Assembly: GCA_963675565.2 (NCBI GenBank)
Contig: CAXXYD010000004.1
Coordinates: 558,001 to 622,000 of the forward strand
Length of the DNA stretch: 64,000 nt
Direction of reading: 5' to 3'
DNA from: JARRKU01 sp963675565
GTDB taxonomy: Bacteria > Desulfobacterota > Desulfobacteria > Desulfobacterales > Desulfosarcinaceae
Both the position numbers and the translations under genes were made by a program. This document shows positions 18,733-26,825 of the stretch, one piece after another. The notes beneath the pieces are model-generated. The model had not been told where the DNA came from and did not search any database. It saw nothing but the letters and a program-made list of their open reading frames with translations. Within the stretch, counting starts at the first letter, position 1; each line of letters opens with the position of its first letter.

Positions 18733-19893
18733 ATGCTGGAACAAACGATCCAAACATCCGCCATTATCCTGGCGGCTGGTTTCTCTTCCCGCATGGGACA
18801 GATGAAGGCGCTGCTGCGTTTGAACCATCGAACGGTACTCGAACAGGCCATCCTGCTTTTCCAGAATGCCGGGGTAAACGACATCCTGGTGGTCACAGGA
18901 CATGGCTGCAAAGCCCTGTCGCCAGTTATCCAAGCATCCGGAGCCCGGCAGGTTCACAATGCAGAATATCGCAGCGGAATGTTTTCGTCGGTCCTTGCCG
19001 GCGTCCGCAATGTGGCTCAACACTCCCGAGCTGTCTTTTTGCTTCCGGTCGATATTCCGCTGATCCGTCCCTGGAGCATCCGTGAATTGCGCCGGGTTTT
19101 CACGCAGCACCCCGAAGCCGTCATCCACCCCGGTTTCAACGGCAAGCGAGGCCATCCGCCATTGATTCCTTCCGGATTGATACCGGATATCCTGTCCTGG
19201 AATCAACCCGGCGGCCTGGCGGGCTTTTTGGCATTGCACGACAGCACGTCCATCACGGTCGATCTACCCGATCGGCATATTCTAATGGATATGGATACGC
19301 CGGAGGACTACCGGCTGCTCAAGGCGGCCAATCAGCGCCGGGACATCCCCACCGCAGCCGAATGCGACCATCTGCTGAACCACCGCTTTCCCGTTTCGCA
19401 GGATATTATACAGCACAGCCGTACAGTTGCCAATGTCGCCGTTGCCATCGGCAATGCACTGAATGCCGCTGGGGGGCACATCCATCTGGAGACGCTTTAC
19501 GCAGCGGCCATGCTTCATGATATCGCCAAAGGGCATCGGGACCATGCACGACTGGGCGGCCGCTGGCTGTCGGACATGGGGTTTGAATACATCGGTGCCA
19601 TCGTGGCAGCCCATACGGATCCCGAACCGGAACCCGAAGCGGTTTTGACTGAAAAAACCGTCGTTTTTCTCTCAGACAAACTGGTCCAAAAAGACAAAAT
19701 CGTTTCAATCTCGCAACGCTTCGAAACAGCCCTCAAGCGGTATCGAGACAATGCCCGGGCACAACGGAATATCGACCTGAGAAGGAAAACGGCCCTGGCG
19801 GCGATCCAGCGGATCGAGTTGCAAACCGGAAGATCGCTGGATACAATTTTAGGCGCGCTGCAAAGCGATAACCGCATGGGGAATCGCCAATGA
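18733..19893 (+). CDS. MobA/MocA-like nucleotidyltransferase fused to an HD domain
   Basis: 386 residues. The N-terminal half is a molybdopterin nucleotidyltransferase fold with LAAGFSSRMGQMKALL (nucleotide-binding loop), LPVDIPLIRP and DMDTPEDY. The C-terminal half (from about 200) is an HD phosphohydrolase domain with HSRTVANVA and MLHDIAKG. It probably makes the CMP- or GMP-form of the molybdenum cofactor for hydroxylases, together with the preceding XdhC protein; the HD substrate is unknown. The start is uncertain: an in-frame ATG at 18682 overlaps xdhC and neither has a clear ribosome binding site. The stop overlaps the next gene by four bases (ATGA). Confidence 0.82.
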   Translation: MLEQTIQTSAIILAAGFSSRMGQMKALLRLNHRTVLEQAILLFQNAGVNDILVVTGHGCKALSPVIQASGARQVHNAEYRSGMFSSVLAGVRNVAQHSRAVFLLPVDIPLIRPWSIRELRRVFTQHPEAVIHPGFNGKRGHPPLIPSGLIPDILSWNQPGGLAGFLALHDSTSITVDLPDRHILMDMDTPEDYRLLKAANQRRDIPTAAECDHLLNHRFPVSQDIIQHSRTVANVAVAIGNALNAAGGHIHLETLYAAAMLHDIAKGHRDHARLGGRWLSDMGFEYIGAIVAAHTDPEPEPEAVLTEKTVVFLSDKLVQKDKIVSISQRFETALKRYRDNARAQRNIDLRRKTALAAIQRIELQTGRSLDTILGALQSDNRMGNRQ

Positions 19894-20516
19894 TGCAGTG
19901 CGGGCTGTTCCACAAACCCAATGCGGGGATTCTTTTCCTGCTGCGCCACGGCGTCACCGACAACGATGGCGTTAAACGCTACATCGGACAAACGGACGTA
20001 CCGCTGGGCGCATCGGGATATCGGCAGGCGGATCGATGGGCGCAGTATTTTGCGCAGATCGCTGTTCAGCGCATCTTGTGCAGCGATTTGCAGCGATCTA
20101 CCGAAACCGCCGATATTATCGGACGCCGCTGCCGAATTACGCCCGAGGCCCATTCCAAACTACGGGAGATCGATCTGGGTTCGTGGGAAGGTATGTCCTT
20201 TGACCATATCAGGGATCAATATCCGGAAGAATATGCCCTGCGCGGGCGCGATATCGCCCGATACCGGCCACTGCAGGGCGAAAGTTTTCAGGATCTTCGG
20301 CGGCGCGTCGTCCCTTTCTGGGACCACCAGTTCAAACAGTCCCGGGAAAACGTCCTTTTCGTGGGCCATGCCGGAGTAAACCGCATACTGCTGTGTCACC
20401 TGCTGGGGATGCCTCTGTCCCATCTGTTCAGACTGGAACAGGATCCTGCCGCTTTGAGCGTTATTGTGCGCAAAAATGAATACCACCGGGTTGTTTTGCT
20501 GAACATGGGATTGTAG
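19890..20516 (+). CDS. Histidine phosphatase family protein (CobC/phosphoglycerate-mutase-like)
   Basis: 208 residues, translationally coupled to the MobA-HD gene. The catalytic motif LLRHGVTDN lies near residue 18, a second block SDLQRSTETA follows, and the C-terminal histidine is in VGHAGVNR. Length and pattern fit branch-1 histidine phosphatases such as alpha-ribazole phosphatase. Its place after XdhC and MobA-HD suggests it removes phosphate from a cofactor or nucleotide intermediate, but that is inference. Confidence 0.85.
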   Translation: MMQCGLFHKPNAGILFLLRHGVTDNDGVKRYIGQTDVPLGASGYRQADRWAQYFAQIAVQRILCSDLQRSTETADIIGRRCRITPEAHSKLREIDLGSWEGMSFDHIRDQYPEEYALRGRDIARYRPLQGESFQDLRRRVVPFWDHQFKQSRENVLFVGHAGVNRILLCHLLGMPLSHLFRLEQDPAALSVIVRKNEYHRVVLLNMGL

Positions 20517-20610
20517 TCAGTTCGACTCACCTTTGTTCACTATTCGACGATGCGGGTTTTGGCCTGACAGTCCCAAATGAGTATGTCGTATACAACCCTC
20601 TTCACATCTG

Positions 20611-21320
20611 TCAATCATGGGGTGTCTTTGCATGATCCGCATGTTCACGATCGTGGGGCCCGTGGTTTTCAGGATGGTCGAGGTCGTTATAACGACTGGG
20701 TATATGATCGTGTTTTTGATTATCTCCCGGATGGCTGTGAGTGAAACAGTGGGGGTGATTATGTGAATGACGGTGTTCATGTTCTTGCTGCAATGAGCGG
20801 ATAACGTGACTGCTCTGCCGCCGAAAAGAAAAGGCCAGACCGTTGAGGCCACTCAGGCTTTCATCACGCATAAAATCACGGGTGGTCAAATCATGAATAA
20901 TCTGCCCCTGATCCATAATCAGCGTTCGATTCGTCAGTTCATTCACCAGGAAAATATCGTGACTTACCAGCAGAATTGTTGTTTTGAGATTTTTTAAAAT
21001 TTCCAAAAACAGCGCCTGCCCTTGCGGATCGCGTCCCGCCGTTGGTTCATCCAATATTAGTATTTCGGGTTCCATGGCGAGCACACATGCCAACGCCAGA
21101 CGCTTGCGCTCCCCTCCGGACAAATGCAGGGGACACGGCTTTCGAAGCCTTCCAGTCGAACCATCGAAAGGACTTCGTCGATTCGTCCTTGTATTGCAGA
21201 CCGGGAGCAACCGAACCGGCGCAGTCCAAATGCGATTTCATCTTGTACACTCGAATTGAAAAGCTGGTCGGCGCTGTCCCGGAAGACCATTCCAACTTGA
21301 TGCCAAAGCCGTTTTTAGAT
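20611..21320 (-). pseudogene. ECF/CbiO-type metal transporter ATPase, truncated and frameshifted, with His-rich tail
   Basis: Two overlapping minus-strand frames together spell a CbiO-like ATPase: HQVGMVFRDSADQLFNSSVQ...RLEGFESRVP in one, then LHLSGGERKRLALACVLAMEPEILILDEPTAGRDP in the other. One extra C in the CCCC run near 21125 would restore one frame. The Walker A part is missing, and an in-frame stop lies just upstream of 21314. The last 55 residues hold about 16 histidines (HEHRHSHNHPHC...), typical of nickel/cobalt proteins. No membrane components follow. It adjoins CooT and DUF3842, so a nickel-import role is likely for the ancestor. Confidence 0.75.
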
Positions 21321-21378
21321 TAAATATATACTTCTCTAACGATTTTTTTGTCCTTTCGGATGCTTTTCTTTCCAAATT

Positions 21379-21434
21379 AAAAGGCCACGAAGGTGCCTCC
21401 CATTTTCAGGGTGCATGGACCTTCATGGCCTTTT
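21379..21434. terminator. Strong bidirectional hairpin with flanking A/T runs
   Basis: A 12-base stem (GGCCACGAAGGT with ACCTTCATGGCC, 21383-21394 and 21419-21430, one wobble) flanked by AAAA and TTTT. It works as an intrinsic terminator on either strand. It lies between CooT (ends 21661, minus) and the ATPase relic. The GGCCACGAAGG arm recurs in the leader hairpins at 22399 and 25867. Confidence 0.65.
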
Positions 21435-21453
21435 GGATTTATAATTATATGTT

Positions 21454-21477
21454 GCCCCCGCTTTCAATAGCGGGGGC
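21454..21477. other. GC-rich perfect hairpin
   Basis: GCCCCCGC and GCGGGGGC separated by eight bases, 20 bases right of the terminator-like hairpin. No T-run follows. It may be part of the same leader or terminator as the neighbouring hairpin. Confidence 0.4.
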
Positions 21478-21660
21478 TCAATGCCCGTGAGTCTTTATCT
21501 ATAATTCAGTAATGACACCAGCAACTTCAGCCGCGGTTATGAAGATAACTTACTTATCTGATATTATTTTTATTTGCCAAACTTTTCCACGCCGCTTTCT
21601 CCCTTCTATGTAATTCTTCAAAAACGGCGAGAAAAGAAGAGAAATAATTGTCGCTGTGCA

Positions 21661-21858
21661 TCATTCCGTTTGCAGTTCGAACAAAATCTTATGATCGACC
21701 AGATTCATCCCCTTGATCTTGCCTTTCACGGTCTTCTGGTCGCCAAAGATACCAACCAGACGCCATGTGCCGTCTTCCTCGGGTTCCACGACATCAACGG
21801 ATTCCATCAGAAGCTGTTCTTGCCCGTCTTTTAGCAGATATGCATTGGCTTCACACAT
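21661..21858 (-). CDS. cooT: CooT family nickel-binding protein
   Basis: 65 residues: MCEANAYLLKDGQEQLLMES..., then VDVVEPEEDG and NLVDHKILFE. This matches CooT throughout, including the invariant Cys2 that binds nickel in the dimer. CooT supports nickel insertion into carbon monoxide dehydrogenase. The start overlaps the end of the DUF3842 gene by eight bases, so the two are coupled. The CooC gene lies just upstream in the same direction. Confidence 0.88.
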   Translation of the reverse strand: MCEANAYLLKDGQEQLLMESVDVVEPEEDGTWRLVGIFGDQKTVKGKIKGMNLVDHKILFELQTE

Positions 21859-22273
21859 TATTTATCACCTCCTTCATCTGTTCCACGACCTCCTGCACAA
21901 GGTGCGGCAACGGTTCATTGGCCACGCCCACGACCTTCGCATTCTCCTGGGATAGGGGTAGAAAAAATTTCAGAGCCGGACTGGATGTGACGGCTTCTGC
22001 CATTTTCGGCGTCACCTCCCCGAGCATAGCGTTGGCCCAACTTGCCGAAATGGGCGAGGCAATGTAGTCCGTATCCATGACTGTCCGGCAAATGGCGTTT
22101 TCTCCACTTGCGCCCTTGTTGGCCCCGGCTTTGAGCATCTGCGCCGTGGCAATTGTGTTGGTGCCCAGGGCGATCAACTCAACATTCTCGCCGAATGCCC
22201 CCCGCAGGTATTTGATCAGGGTGGCTCCGATACCGCCCCCCTGACCGTCAATCACACAAATTCGTTTAAGCAC
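21851..22273 (-). CDS. DUF3842 family protein
   Basis: 140 residues from a GTG at 22273 (VLKRICVIDGQGGGIG), preceded by CAGGGA. A longer frame to 22324 is rejected. The GQGGGIGATLIKYL segment suggests a Rossmann-type nucleotide-binding turn, and ALGTNTIATAQMLKAGANKGASGENA is the family core. Function is unknown. It is coupled to cooT, hence a likely role in nickel or CODH maturation (inference). The 5' region carries leader copy A. Confidence 0.8.
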   Translation of the reverse strand: MLKRICVIDGQGGGIGATLIKYLRGAFGENVELIALGTNTIATAQMLKAGANKGASGENAICRTVMDTDYIASPISASWANAMLGEVTPKMAEAVTSSPALKFFLPLSQENAKVVGVANEPLPHLVQEVVEQMKEVINNV

Positions 22274-22379
22274 TACAAATCCCTGCACAACCGGCAATAT
22301 TGGCACGTACTTTTTCCACTCCAATATGGATCATTTTGCAAATATTCCAATTTTTAAAAGTAGTTACATCACATGCAAT

Positions 22380-22528
22380 AAAAAAGGTCACAAACACCGG
22401 GCGATTATTGTAAGCCCCGGCCTTCGTGGCCTGATCTAACCAAAGAAAACAAAATAAAAAACTTGCAGCACCTTCATAGTGCATTGGTTAAGCAAATTAT
22501 ACAAACACACACCGGTCAAAATGTCAAG
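22380..22528 (-). promoter_or_regulatory. Conserved structured leader, copy A (upstream of DUF3842-cooT)
   Basis: Read on the minus strand: a conserved TTGACATTTTGACCG block, a small hairpin GCAC-n7-GTGC, an A/T stretch, then a long hairpin whose 11-base loop TTACAATAATC and 5' arm (GGCCACGAAGGC) match copy B exactly, ending in a T-run. 46 bases (22399-22444) and 16 bases (22513-22528) are identical to copy B at the same spacing. The small stem reads GCAT/ATGC in copy B, a compensatory change. The terminator ends about 108 bases before the GTG of DUF3842. It is probably a cis-regulatory RNA or attenuator; ligand unknown. Confidence 0.6.
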
Positions 22529-22607
22529 TTTGATATTTCTTTTAAAAAACCGCCGGCAGCGACTCCGCAGCGCCGGATATTGACTGCCACAAAGACACCC
22601 CTCATCC

Positions 22608-23405
22608 TCACATACTGCCAGGTGTCAGCAGTAAAGTGGCTGCAATCCGATCGATCTCAGCAGCAGCCACCGGCGGACAGGGCCGCCCATCCAGTCCGGC
22701 TGTCTGAATTTCGTCCAAATGGTCGACGGCCCCGATTACCGGAACGGATAAATCCTGCAACCGGGAGCGGATCGACTCGCACTGGGCGGCCGTGGAGATC
22801 TTATTAAGTACCGCACCCGAAAAAACAGCCCCGGCCTCCTGGGTCAAGGTCATTATCTTTTGGGCCAAAAGCGCCGATTCAAGACTAGGCTCAACCACGG
22901 TGATCACCGCGTCGACGTTGGCCTCCACCCCCCGGCCGAAATGCTCGATGCCTGCCTCCATGTCCACCAGGGCAACTTCCTCCGGGCCAAGCTGCAGGAT
23001 CCTGAGAAACTCGCGGGTCACCGCTCCCATGGGGCAGGCGCATCCCTCCAGGGACTGGTGGATTTTGCCGGTCGTTACCAGGTTACAGATCTCGCCGGCG
23101 GCAATGAATGCGGCCGGAATCTGCTCAGTCGTCAAATGAGCATTGGCCCAGATGGACATCGCCGGTTCGTCCTCGCCCTTGGAAAAGCGTGCCAGCATTT
23201 TCTGTTGGACCCCCTTTTTGCCACCTACCATGTCCATCAGGGGCCGCGGTGGGCCATCGAGGCCCAGCAGCCAGTAGAGGCTGGTGTTCGATTCGTCCGA
23301 GTCGAGCACCAACACTTCCTTGCCGCTCCGTTTGAAGGCGCCGGACAGCAGCGCCACCAGAGTGCTTTTGCCGCTGCCGCCCTTGCCGCATACGCAAATC
23401 TTCAT
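22608..23405 (-). CDS. cooC: CooC-like nickel-insertion ATPase
   Basis: 265 residues. The deviant Walker A GKGGSGKST is at 7-15, and the switch region follows in VLVLDSDESN. C122-x-C124 in EGCACPMG matches the CxC motif that binds nickel between CooC monomers. Walker B-like VALVDMEAGIEHFGRG follows. MinD/SIMIBI ATPases of this group load nickel into carbon monoxide dehydrogenase. The ribosome binding site is AAAGGAGACGGTA. No CODH structural gene is in the window. CooT and DUF3842 lie downstream on the same strand but behind their own leader. Confidence 0.88.
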   Translation of the reverse strand: MKICVCGKGGSGKSTLVALLSGAFKRSGKEVLVLDSDESNTSLYWLLGLDGPPRPLMDMVGGKKGVQQKMLARFSKGEDEPAMSIWANAHLTTEQIPAAFIAAGEICNLVTTGKIHQSLEGCACPMGAVTREFLRILQLGPEEVALVDMEAGIEHFGRGVEANVDAVITVVEPSLESALLAQKIMTLTQEAGAVFSGAVLNKISTAAQCESIRSRLQDLSVPVIGAVDHLDEIQTAGLDGRPCPPVAAAEIDRIAATLLLTPGSM

Positions 23406-23411
23406 TACCGT

Positions 23412-23620
23412 CTCCTTTTCGAAAAGGTGCGCATGGGTTGCGCACCGGTTTCCTGACAGCGGTCAGCCGTCACAACAGGTCCTGATCCGTCTCCCATGGC
23501 GGTGGGATTTCGCCATGTCTTGCCAGCCAGCGGGCAAGCACCATTGCCTGCACCGGTCCTACACCGGCCCGAAAACCTGGTGCAGGTATTGCGCGGCAGG
23601 GTATTGTCGTGCTTCCCGGA
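23412..23620 (-). promoter_or_regulatory. Possible cobalamin-riboswitch-like leader before cooC
   Basis: The 270 bases upstream of cooC are GC-rich and self-complementary (CCGG-n7-CCGG; CCATGGCGG repeats). On the minus strand they contain GACCGGTG, TGCCCGCTGGCTGG and TGTCAGGAAACCGGTGC in the order expected of the cobalamin riboswitch P3 region, CCCGC core and B12 box. The AAxTCC element is not matched, so this is only a resemblance. Confidence 0.25.
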
Positions 23621-23675
23621 AACCGGGCATAAACAAAACCCCACCGTCACATTTAGAAAATCTGTCTATACAGGG

Positions 23676-24659
23676 TCAATTCAACCTGAGATAGGGATTA
23701 TCCGTTGCAAGGTAATTCATAATATAATCCTTTACTGCTTCTTCCAATGAATGAAAAGCCGAGGGACAACCTGCGTCTTGTAGTCGATCCATATGAGCCT
23801 GAGTAAAATACTGATAGCCGTTGCGCAGGTTTTCCGGCATTTCAATGTAATCGATGAGCGGCACACGTTCAATTGCAGCAAAAAGCGCATTGGCAAGGTC
23901 ATTCCAGGTGCGTGCCATGCCTGTTCCCAGATTGTAAAGCCCGTGTACCGATTCGTGCGTCAGCAGCCACCATAAGACCTCCACACAATCCTTTACATAA
24001 ACAAAATCCCGAATTTGTTCACCGTCCTTGTAGTCTTCACGATGGGATTTGAACAGCTTCATGCGGCCGGTCTTTTTGATTTGATGAAAAGCCTTGAATA
24101 CGACGCTTGTCATGTCTCCTTTATGGTACTCGTTGGGACCGAAAACATTGAAGAACTTCAAACCGGTAATTTTTTTAAAAAAGCCGCGGCGTTCGGCATG
24201 CAAATCAAAAAGGTGTTTTGAGTAGCCATAACAATTCAGCGGACGTAGCAAACGCAAATCCACCTCATCTGAAAATCCCATCTTGCCGCTCCCATAAGTT
24301 GCGGCGCTGCTGGCATAAATGAAGCGAATCCCCCGGGTCACGGCCCAGTCAGCCAGAACCCGCGTGTATCGGTAGTTGTTCTCCATCAAATAGTCGGCAT
24401 CCTGCATGGTCGTCTGTGAGCACGCACCCATATGCACGATCGCCTGTGGCGCGAAATTAAAAGTGTCGGTGGATATTTTGGCGATAAAATCATTTTTGTG
24501 AAGGTAGTCTCTAAAGCGCAATCCAACCAAGTTTCTCCACTTTTCACTTTTAGACAAGGCATCGACGATTATTATATCGTCGATGCCTTCAGTGTTGAGT
24601 TTGTGGACCAGTGCACTTCCAATAAACCCGGCACCGCCAGTAACAACCAGTTTTTGCAT
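23676..24659 (-). CDS. hldD: ADP-L-glycero-D-manno-heptose 6-epimerase
   Basis: 327 residues from an ATG with GGTGGGG upstream. It is an extended short-chain dehydrogenase: VVTGGAGFIGSALV (NADP loop, about 4-17), AQ..HMGACSQTT, catalytic Tyr/Lys in YGYSKHLFDLH, and NVFGPNEYHKGDM, a characteristic HldD stretch. It epimerises ADP-D-glycero-D-manno-heptose at C6 for lipopolysaccharide core synthesis. A 57-codon upstream extension is rejected as unlike the family. It follows the FmdE gene by 91 bases. Confidence 0.92.
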   Translation of the reverse strand: MQKLVVTGGAGFIGSALVHKLNTEGIDDIIIVDALSKSEKWRNLVGLRFRDYLHKNDFIAKISTDTFNFAPQAIVHMGACSQTTMQDADYLMENNYRYTRVLADWAVTRGIRFIYASSAATYGSGKMGFSDEVDLRLLRPLNCYGYSKHLFDLHAERRGFFKKITGLKFFNVFGPNEYHKGDMTSVVFKAFHQIKKTGRMKLFKSHREDYKDGEQIRDFVYVKDCVEVLWWLLTHESVHGLYNLGTGMARTWNDLANALFAAIERVPLIDYIEMPENLRNGYQYFTQAHMDRLQDAGCPSAFHSLEEAVKDYIMNYLATDNPYLRLN

Positions 24660-24750
24660 GATAGATATCCCCACCGGCTTATGAAATGTGTTTTCCAGAA
24701 TGCCTCCGGCAACAGCCCTATAACTCTTTTCATGATCGACCAGGTTAATC

Positions 24751-25716
24751 TCATTGCAGGCTGTAATGGCTGCAGCAATGGCTGCTCCGTTGAAAACAAG
24801 GAATACAATAGATTTTACCATGATAATCAATCTTCCGACTTTTCAGAACCTGATGACCGCACTTTTCGCATGTCAGGTACACGCTTGCTGTTTCAACGGG
24901 TTGTCGCCCTTTTTCAATGCGCTTAACTTCAAAAAGCACATCAGGGGGCATGGCGAGTATCTTCTGCACGCGCCCGTCCAATAGTTTTTGAAATTGAACG
25001 ACATCTTCCAGCAGCACTTGATCGTTCATGATTTTTTGCTCAAGTTCGTTGTAAAGTTCCTCATCGCCGTAATATCGCCGCTTTAACCAGAAGTAAAAAT
25101 TGGTCTCGGTGTTTTTGGTCAATAGTGTATAATTGTGTTTTCCGAAGTCCACGACCTGTAAGCGTTGATTTCCCACGGTGGCTCCGAGCAGAATCTGAAT
25201 CGAATCCAGCGCTGAGGTGCAGTTCTCGGCAATGATCGACAACCCGCCAACCAATTCTCCACTTTCGGTAATGAGTTTTTGAACGTATTCGCAAAGCTTT
25301 CCACCGATAACCAAATCCGGGCAAAGGTGCCCGTGGAAATCGGCGACCCGTTTGAAGGTCAAATTCAAAATCATCTTTCGATCCTCCCGGTAAAAGGCCA
25401 TCAACTCATGATCGCCAAGGATTCGAAAGCACAGAACCCAGTAGCCCTCATGAATAGCCCTTTGTTGATTCAGGTCGCAAAAATGAAAATAAAAAAAATA
25501 GACCTCGCCGCTTCCAACATGGACCAGAAATGCGTTTAAAGGGTGCTCTTTCCGTGTCCTGAAGCGCCCCAAAACCTTGCCGATTGAATGCGCCTTCCCG
25601 GCAAAAGAGAAAGATACTGGAGCCTGTCTGAGATTGTCGAAATCCACTCTGATTTTTTTCTGGATATATTCAACCAGATCATATCTGATGGAGCGCAGTG
25701 CTTCCGCTTTGTCCAT
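24751..25716 (-). CDS. FmdE-family protein with C-terminal zinc ribbon
   Basis: 321 residues from an ATG with GGGAGATAGACT upstream. The central FmdE domain shows FHGHLCPDLVIGGKL (about 130-145) and ENCTSALDSIQILLGATVGNQRL. The C-terminal zinc ribbon is CEKCGHQVLKSRKI...YCIPC. The first 110 residues form an extra domain. FmdE is named for its linkage to molybdenum formylmethanofuran dehydrogenase; in bacteria it accompanies metal-dependent redox enzymes, with uncertain function. It is preceded by leader copy B. Confidence 0.8.
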   Translation of the reverse strand: MDKAEALRSIRYDLVEYIQKKIRVDFDNLRQAPVSFSFAGKAHSIGKVLGRFRTRKEHPLNAFLVHVGSGEVYFFYFHFCDLNQQRAIHEGYWVLCFRILGDHELMAFYREDRKMILNLTFKRVADFHGHLCPDLVIGGKLCEYVQKLITESGELVGGLSIIAENCTSALDSIQILLGATVGNQRLQVVDFGKHNYTLLTKNTETNFYFWLKRRYYGDEELYNELEQKIMNDQVLLEDVVQFQKLLDGRVQKILAMPPDVLFEVKRIEKGRQPVETASVYLTCEKCGHQVLKSRKIDYHGKIYCIPCFQRSSHCCSHYSLQ

Positions 25717-25848
25717 AGTCTATCTCCCAGATGATCGAGACCTTGTTATGCCTGCCGCTCATATTTTTTCCTGCCTCTGGCCAGATACTTCCCGGCCAGT
25801 TCGGAATTTTCGGAGGGTAAAGGTTGCTCCCCAAAAGCAGCCCAAATA

Positions 25849-25995
25849 AAAAGGCCACGAAAACGGGGCGATTATTGTAAGCCCCGGCCTTCGTGGCCTG
25901 ATCTAACCAAAAAAAATAATTTACAAACCTTGACGCATTTTCATGATGCTTTTTTTAACTAATTGCAAAACCATACATCGGTCAAAATGTCAAGA
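25849..25995 (-). promoter_or_regulatory. Conserved structured leader, copy B (upstream of FmdE-hldD)
   Basis: Same architecture as copy A: TTGACATTTTGACCG, a small hairpin GCAT-n7-ATGC, then GGCCACGAA...CGGGGC-loop-GCCCCG...TTCGTGGCC followed by TTTTT. Here both parts of the long stem pair perfectly, making a textbook intrinsic terminator about 132 bases before the FmdE start codon. The gap between the two conserved blocks is 67 bases, against 68 in copy A. Beyond 25995 up to 26245 I see no gene. Confidence 0.6.
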
Positions 25996-26245
25996 TGAGT
26001 TTCATTTTTCTGTAATTTCAAAATATTAACATGCTCATGGTCATCATGCTCAATAAATTCACAACCCGAAATTAGAACACATTGCTCAATTCATAACAGC
26101 AGCGCTATCGATCCGATTGGGTTCCATAAAGCTCACGCGGTATTGCGCCCTCAGGTCTGACAGGCCACTTCAATATATGATAATTATTTTTATTTCAAAT
26201 AGTTATAACGTTTCAACAAACCCTTACCGGGCATTGATTTTAAAT

Positions 26246-26655
26246 CTATCTCAAAATTTCAAGGATAACCGATTTAATCTTTTCAACACAGAAATCTAAT
26301 TGCTCTTCGGTGATTATGAAGGGCGGGCCGAGCATCAAGGCATCACCCTGACCGCCGGCAAATCCCACGCAGGGATATGTGATCAGACCGACATCAAGAA
26401 GCTTTTTAAATAGGTTTTCGGCAATTTTCATTGACCTATCATAAGGTTTAAGTCGATCTTTATCTTCAACCAGCTCAATGGCCCTCATCAGGCCAATGCC
26501 ACGCACGTCCGCGACATGTTCAAGTTCACAAAGAGGCTGTAGAATTTCCTCCATGGATAAAATTTCCGGAACATTGACGAATTGACTCTACATGCGAAGC
26601 CCTGCATCCTACCGCTGCTAGGGGGAGATAACCACTGCTTAGCCCTTTTGCCGAT
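26246..26655 (-). pseudogene. Class III aminotransferase relic (C-terminal third)
   Basis: Two frames carry pieces of a PLP aminotransferase of the GABA/aspartate class III family. AKGLSSGYLPLAAVG and SGNFIHG (from about 26650 down to 26545) are followed, after an apparent deletion of some 25-40 codons and a frame change, by MEEILQPLCELEHVADVRGIGLMRAIELV and the C-terminus ending at 26246. The N-terminal two thirds, including the PLP-binding lysine, are missing. An IS21-type end abuts the break at 26651. Confidence 0.75.
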
Positions 26656-26694
26656 TCAACTGAAAGGTGGGTCATTATTGGATGCCGATCCCCA
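26651..26694. repeat. IS21-type terminal repeat, solo copy
   Basis: 44 bases matching 48069-48112 at 41 positions by eye, including GGGTCATTATT and ATGCCGATCCCCA. The motif is an inverted version of the GGCATCCAAATTTGACCC-type ends of IS21-family elements. It sits exactly where the aminotransferase relic is broken. Confidence 0.55.
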
Positions 26695-26708
26695 GTCGGA
26701 CAGCAGCG

Positions 26709-26802
26709 AGCGCCCAATGGCCAGTCGAACAATTTTACCTTGAACAACATGCGTATTGGTCACGGTCTTGGCATACAAGCTTCGGATAGGTATACCCGGG
26801 GG
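26709..26802. repeat. Dispersed 94-base repeat, copy 2
   Basis: Pairs with 17412-17505 along its length. It lies between the IS21-type end and the sigma-54 activator gene. It has no coding potential and is probably mobile-element debris. Confidence 0.5.
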
Positions 26803-26825
26803 CGTAAAAAAATAGTTACGATCAA

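Noticed and set aside
17526..18911. 461-codon minus-strand open frame
   Set aside because: Antisense shadow of the XdhC gene; long only because of high GC content.
22266..22484. 72-codon minus-strand frame over leader copy A
   Set aside because: It overlaps the conserved RNA-like leader and the DUF3842 start in another frame and has no ribosome binding site.
24660..24830. 57-codon N-terminal extension of hldD
   Set aside because: The conserved NADP loop begins at residue 4 of the shorter form, which has a ribosome binding site; the extension resembles no epimerase.
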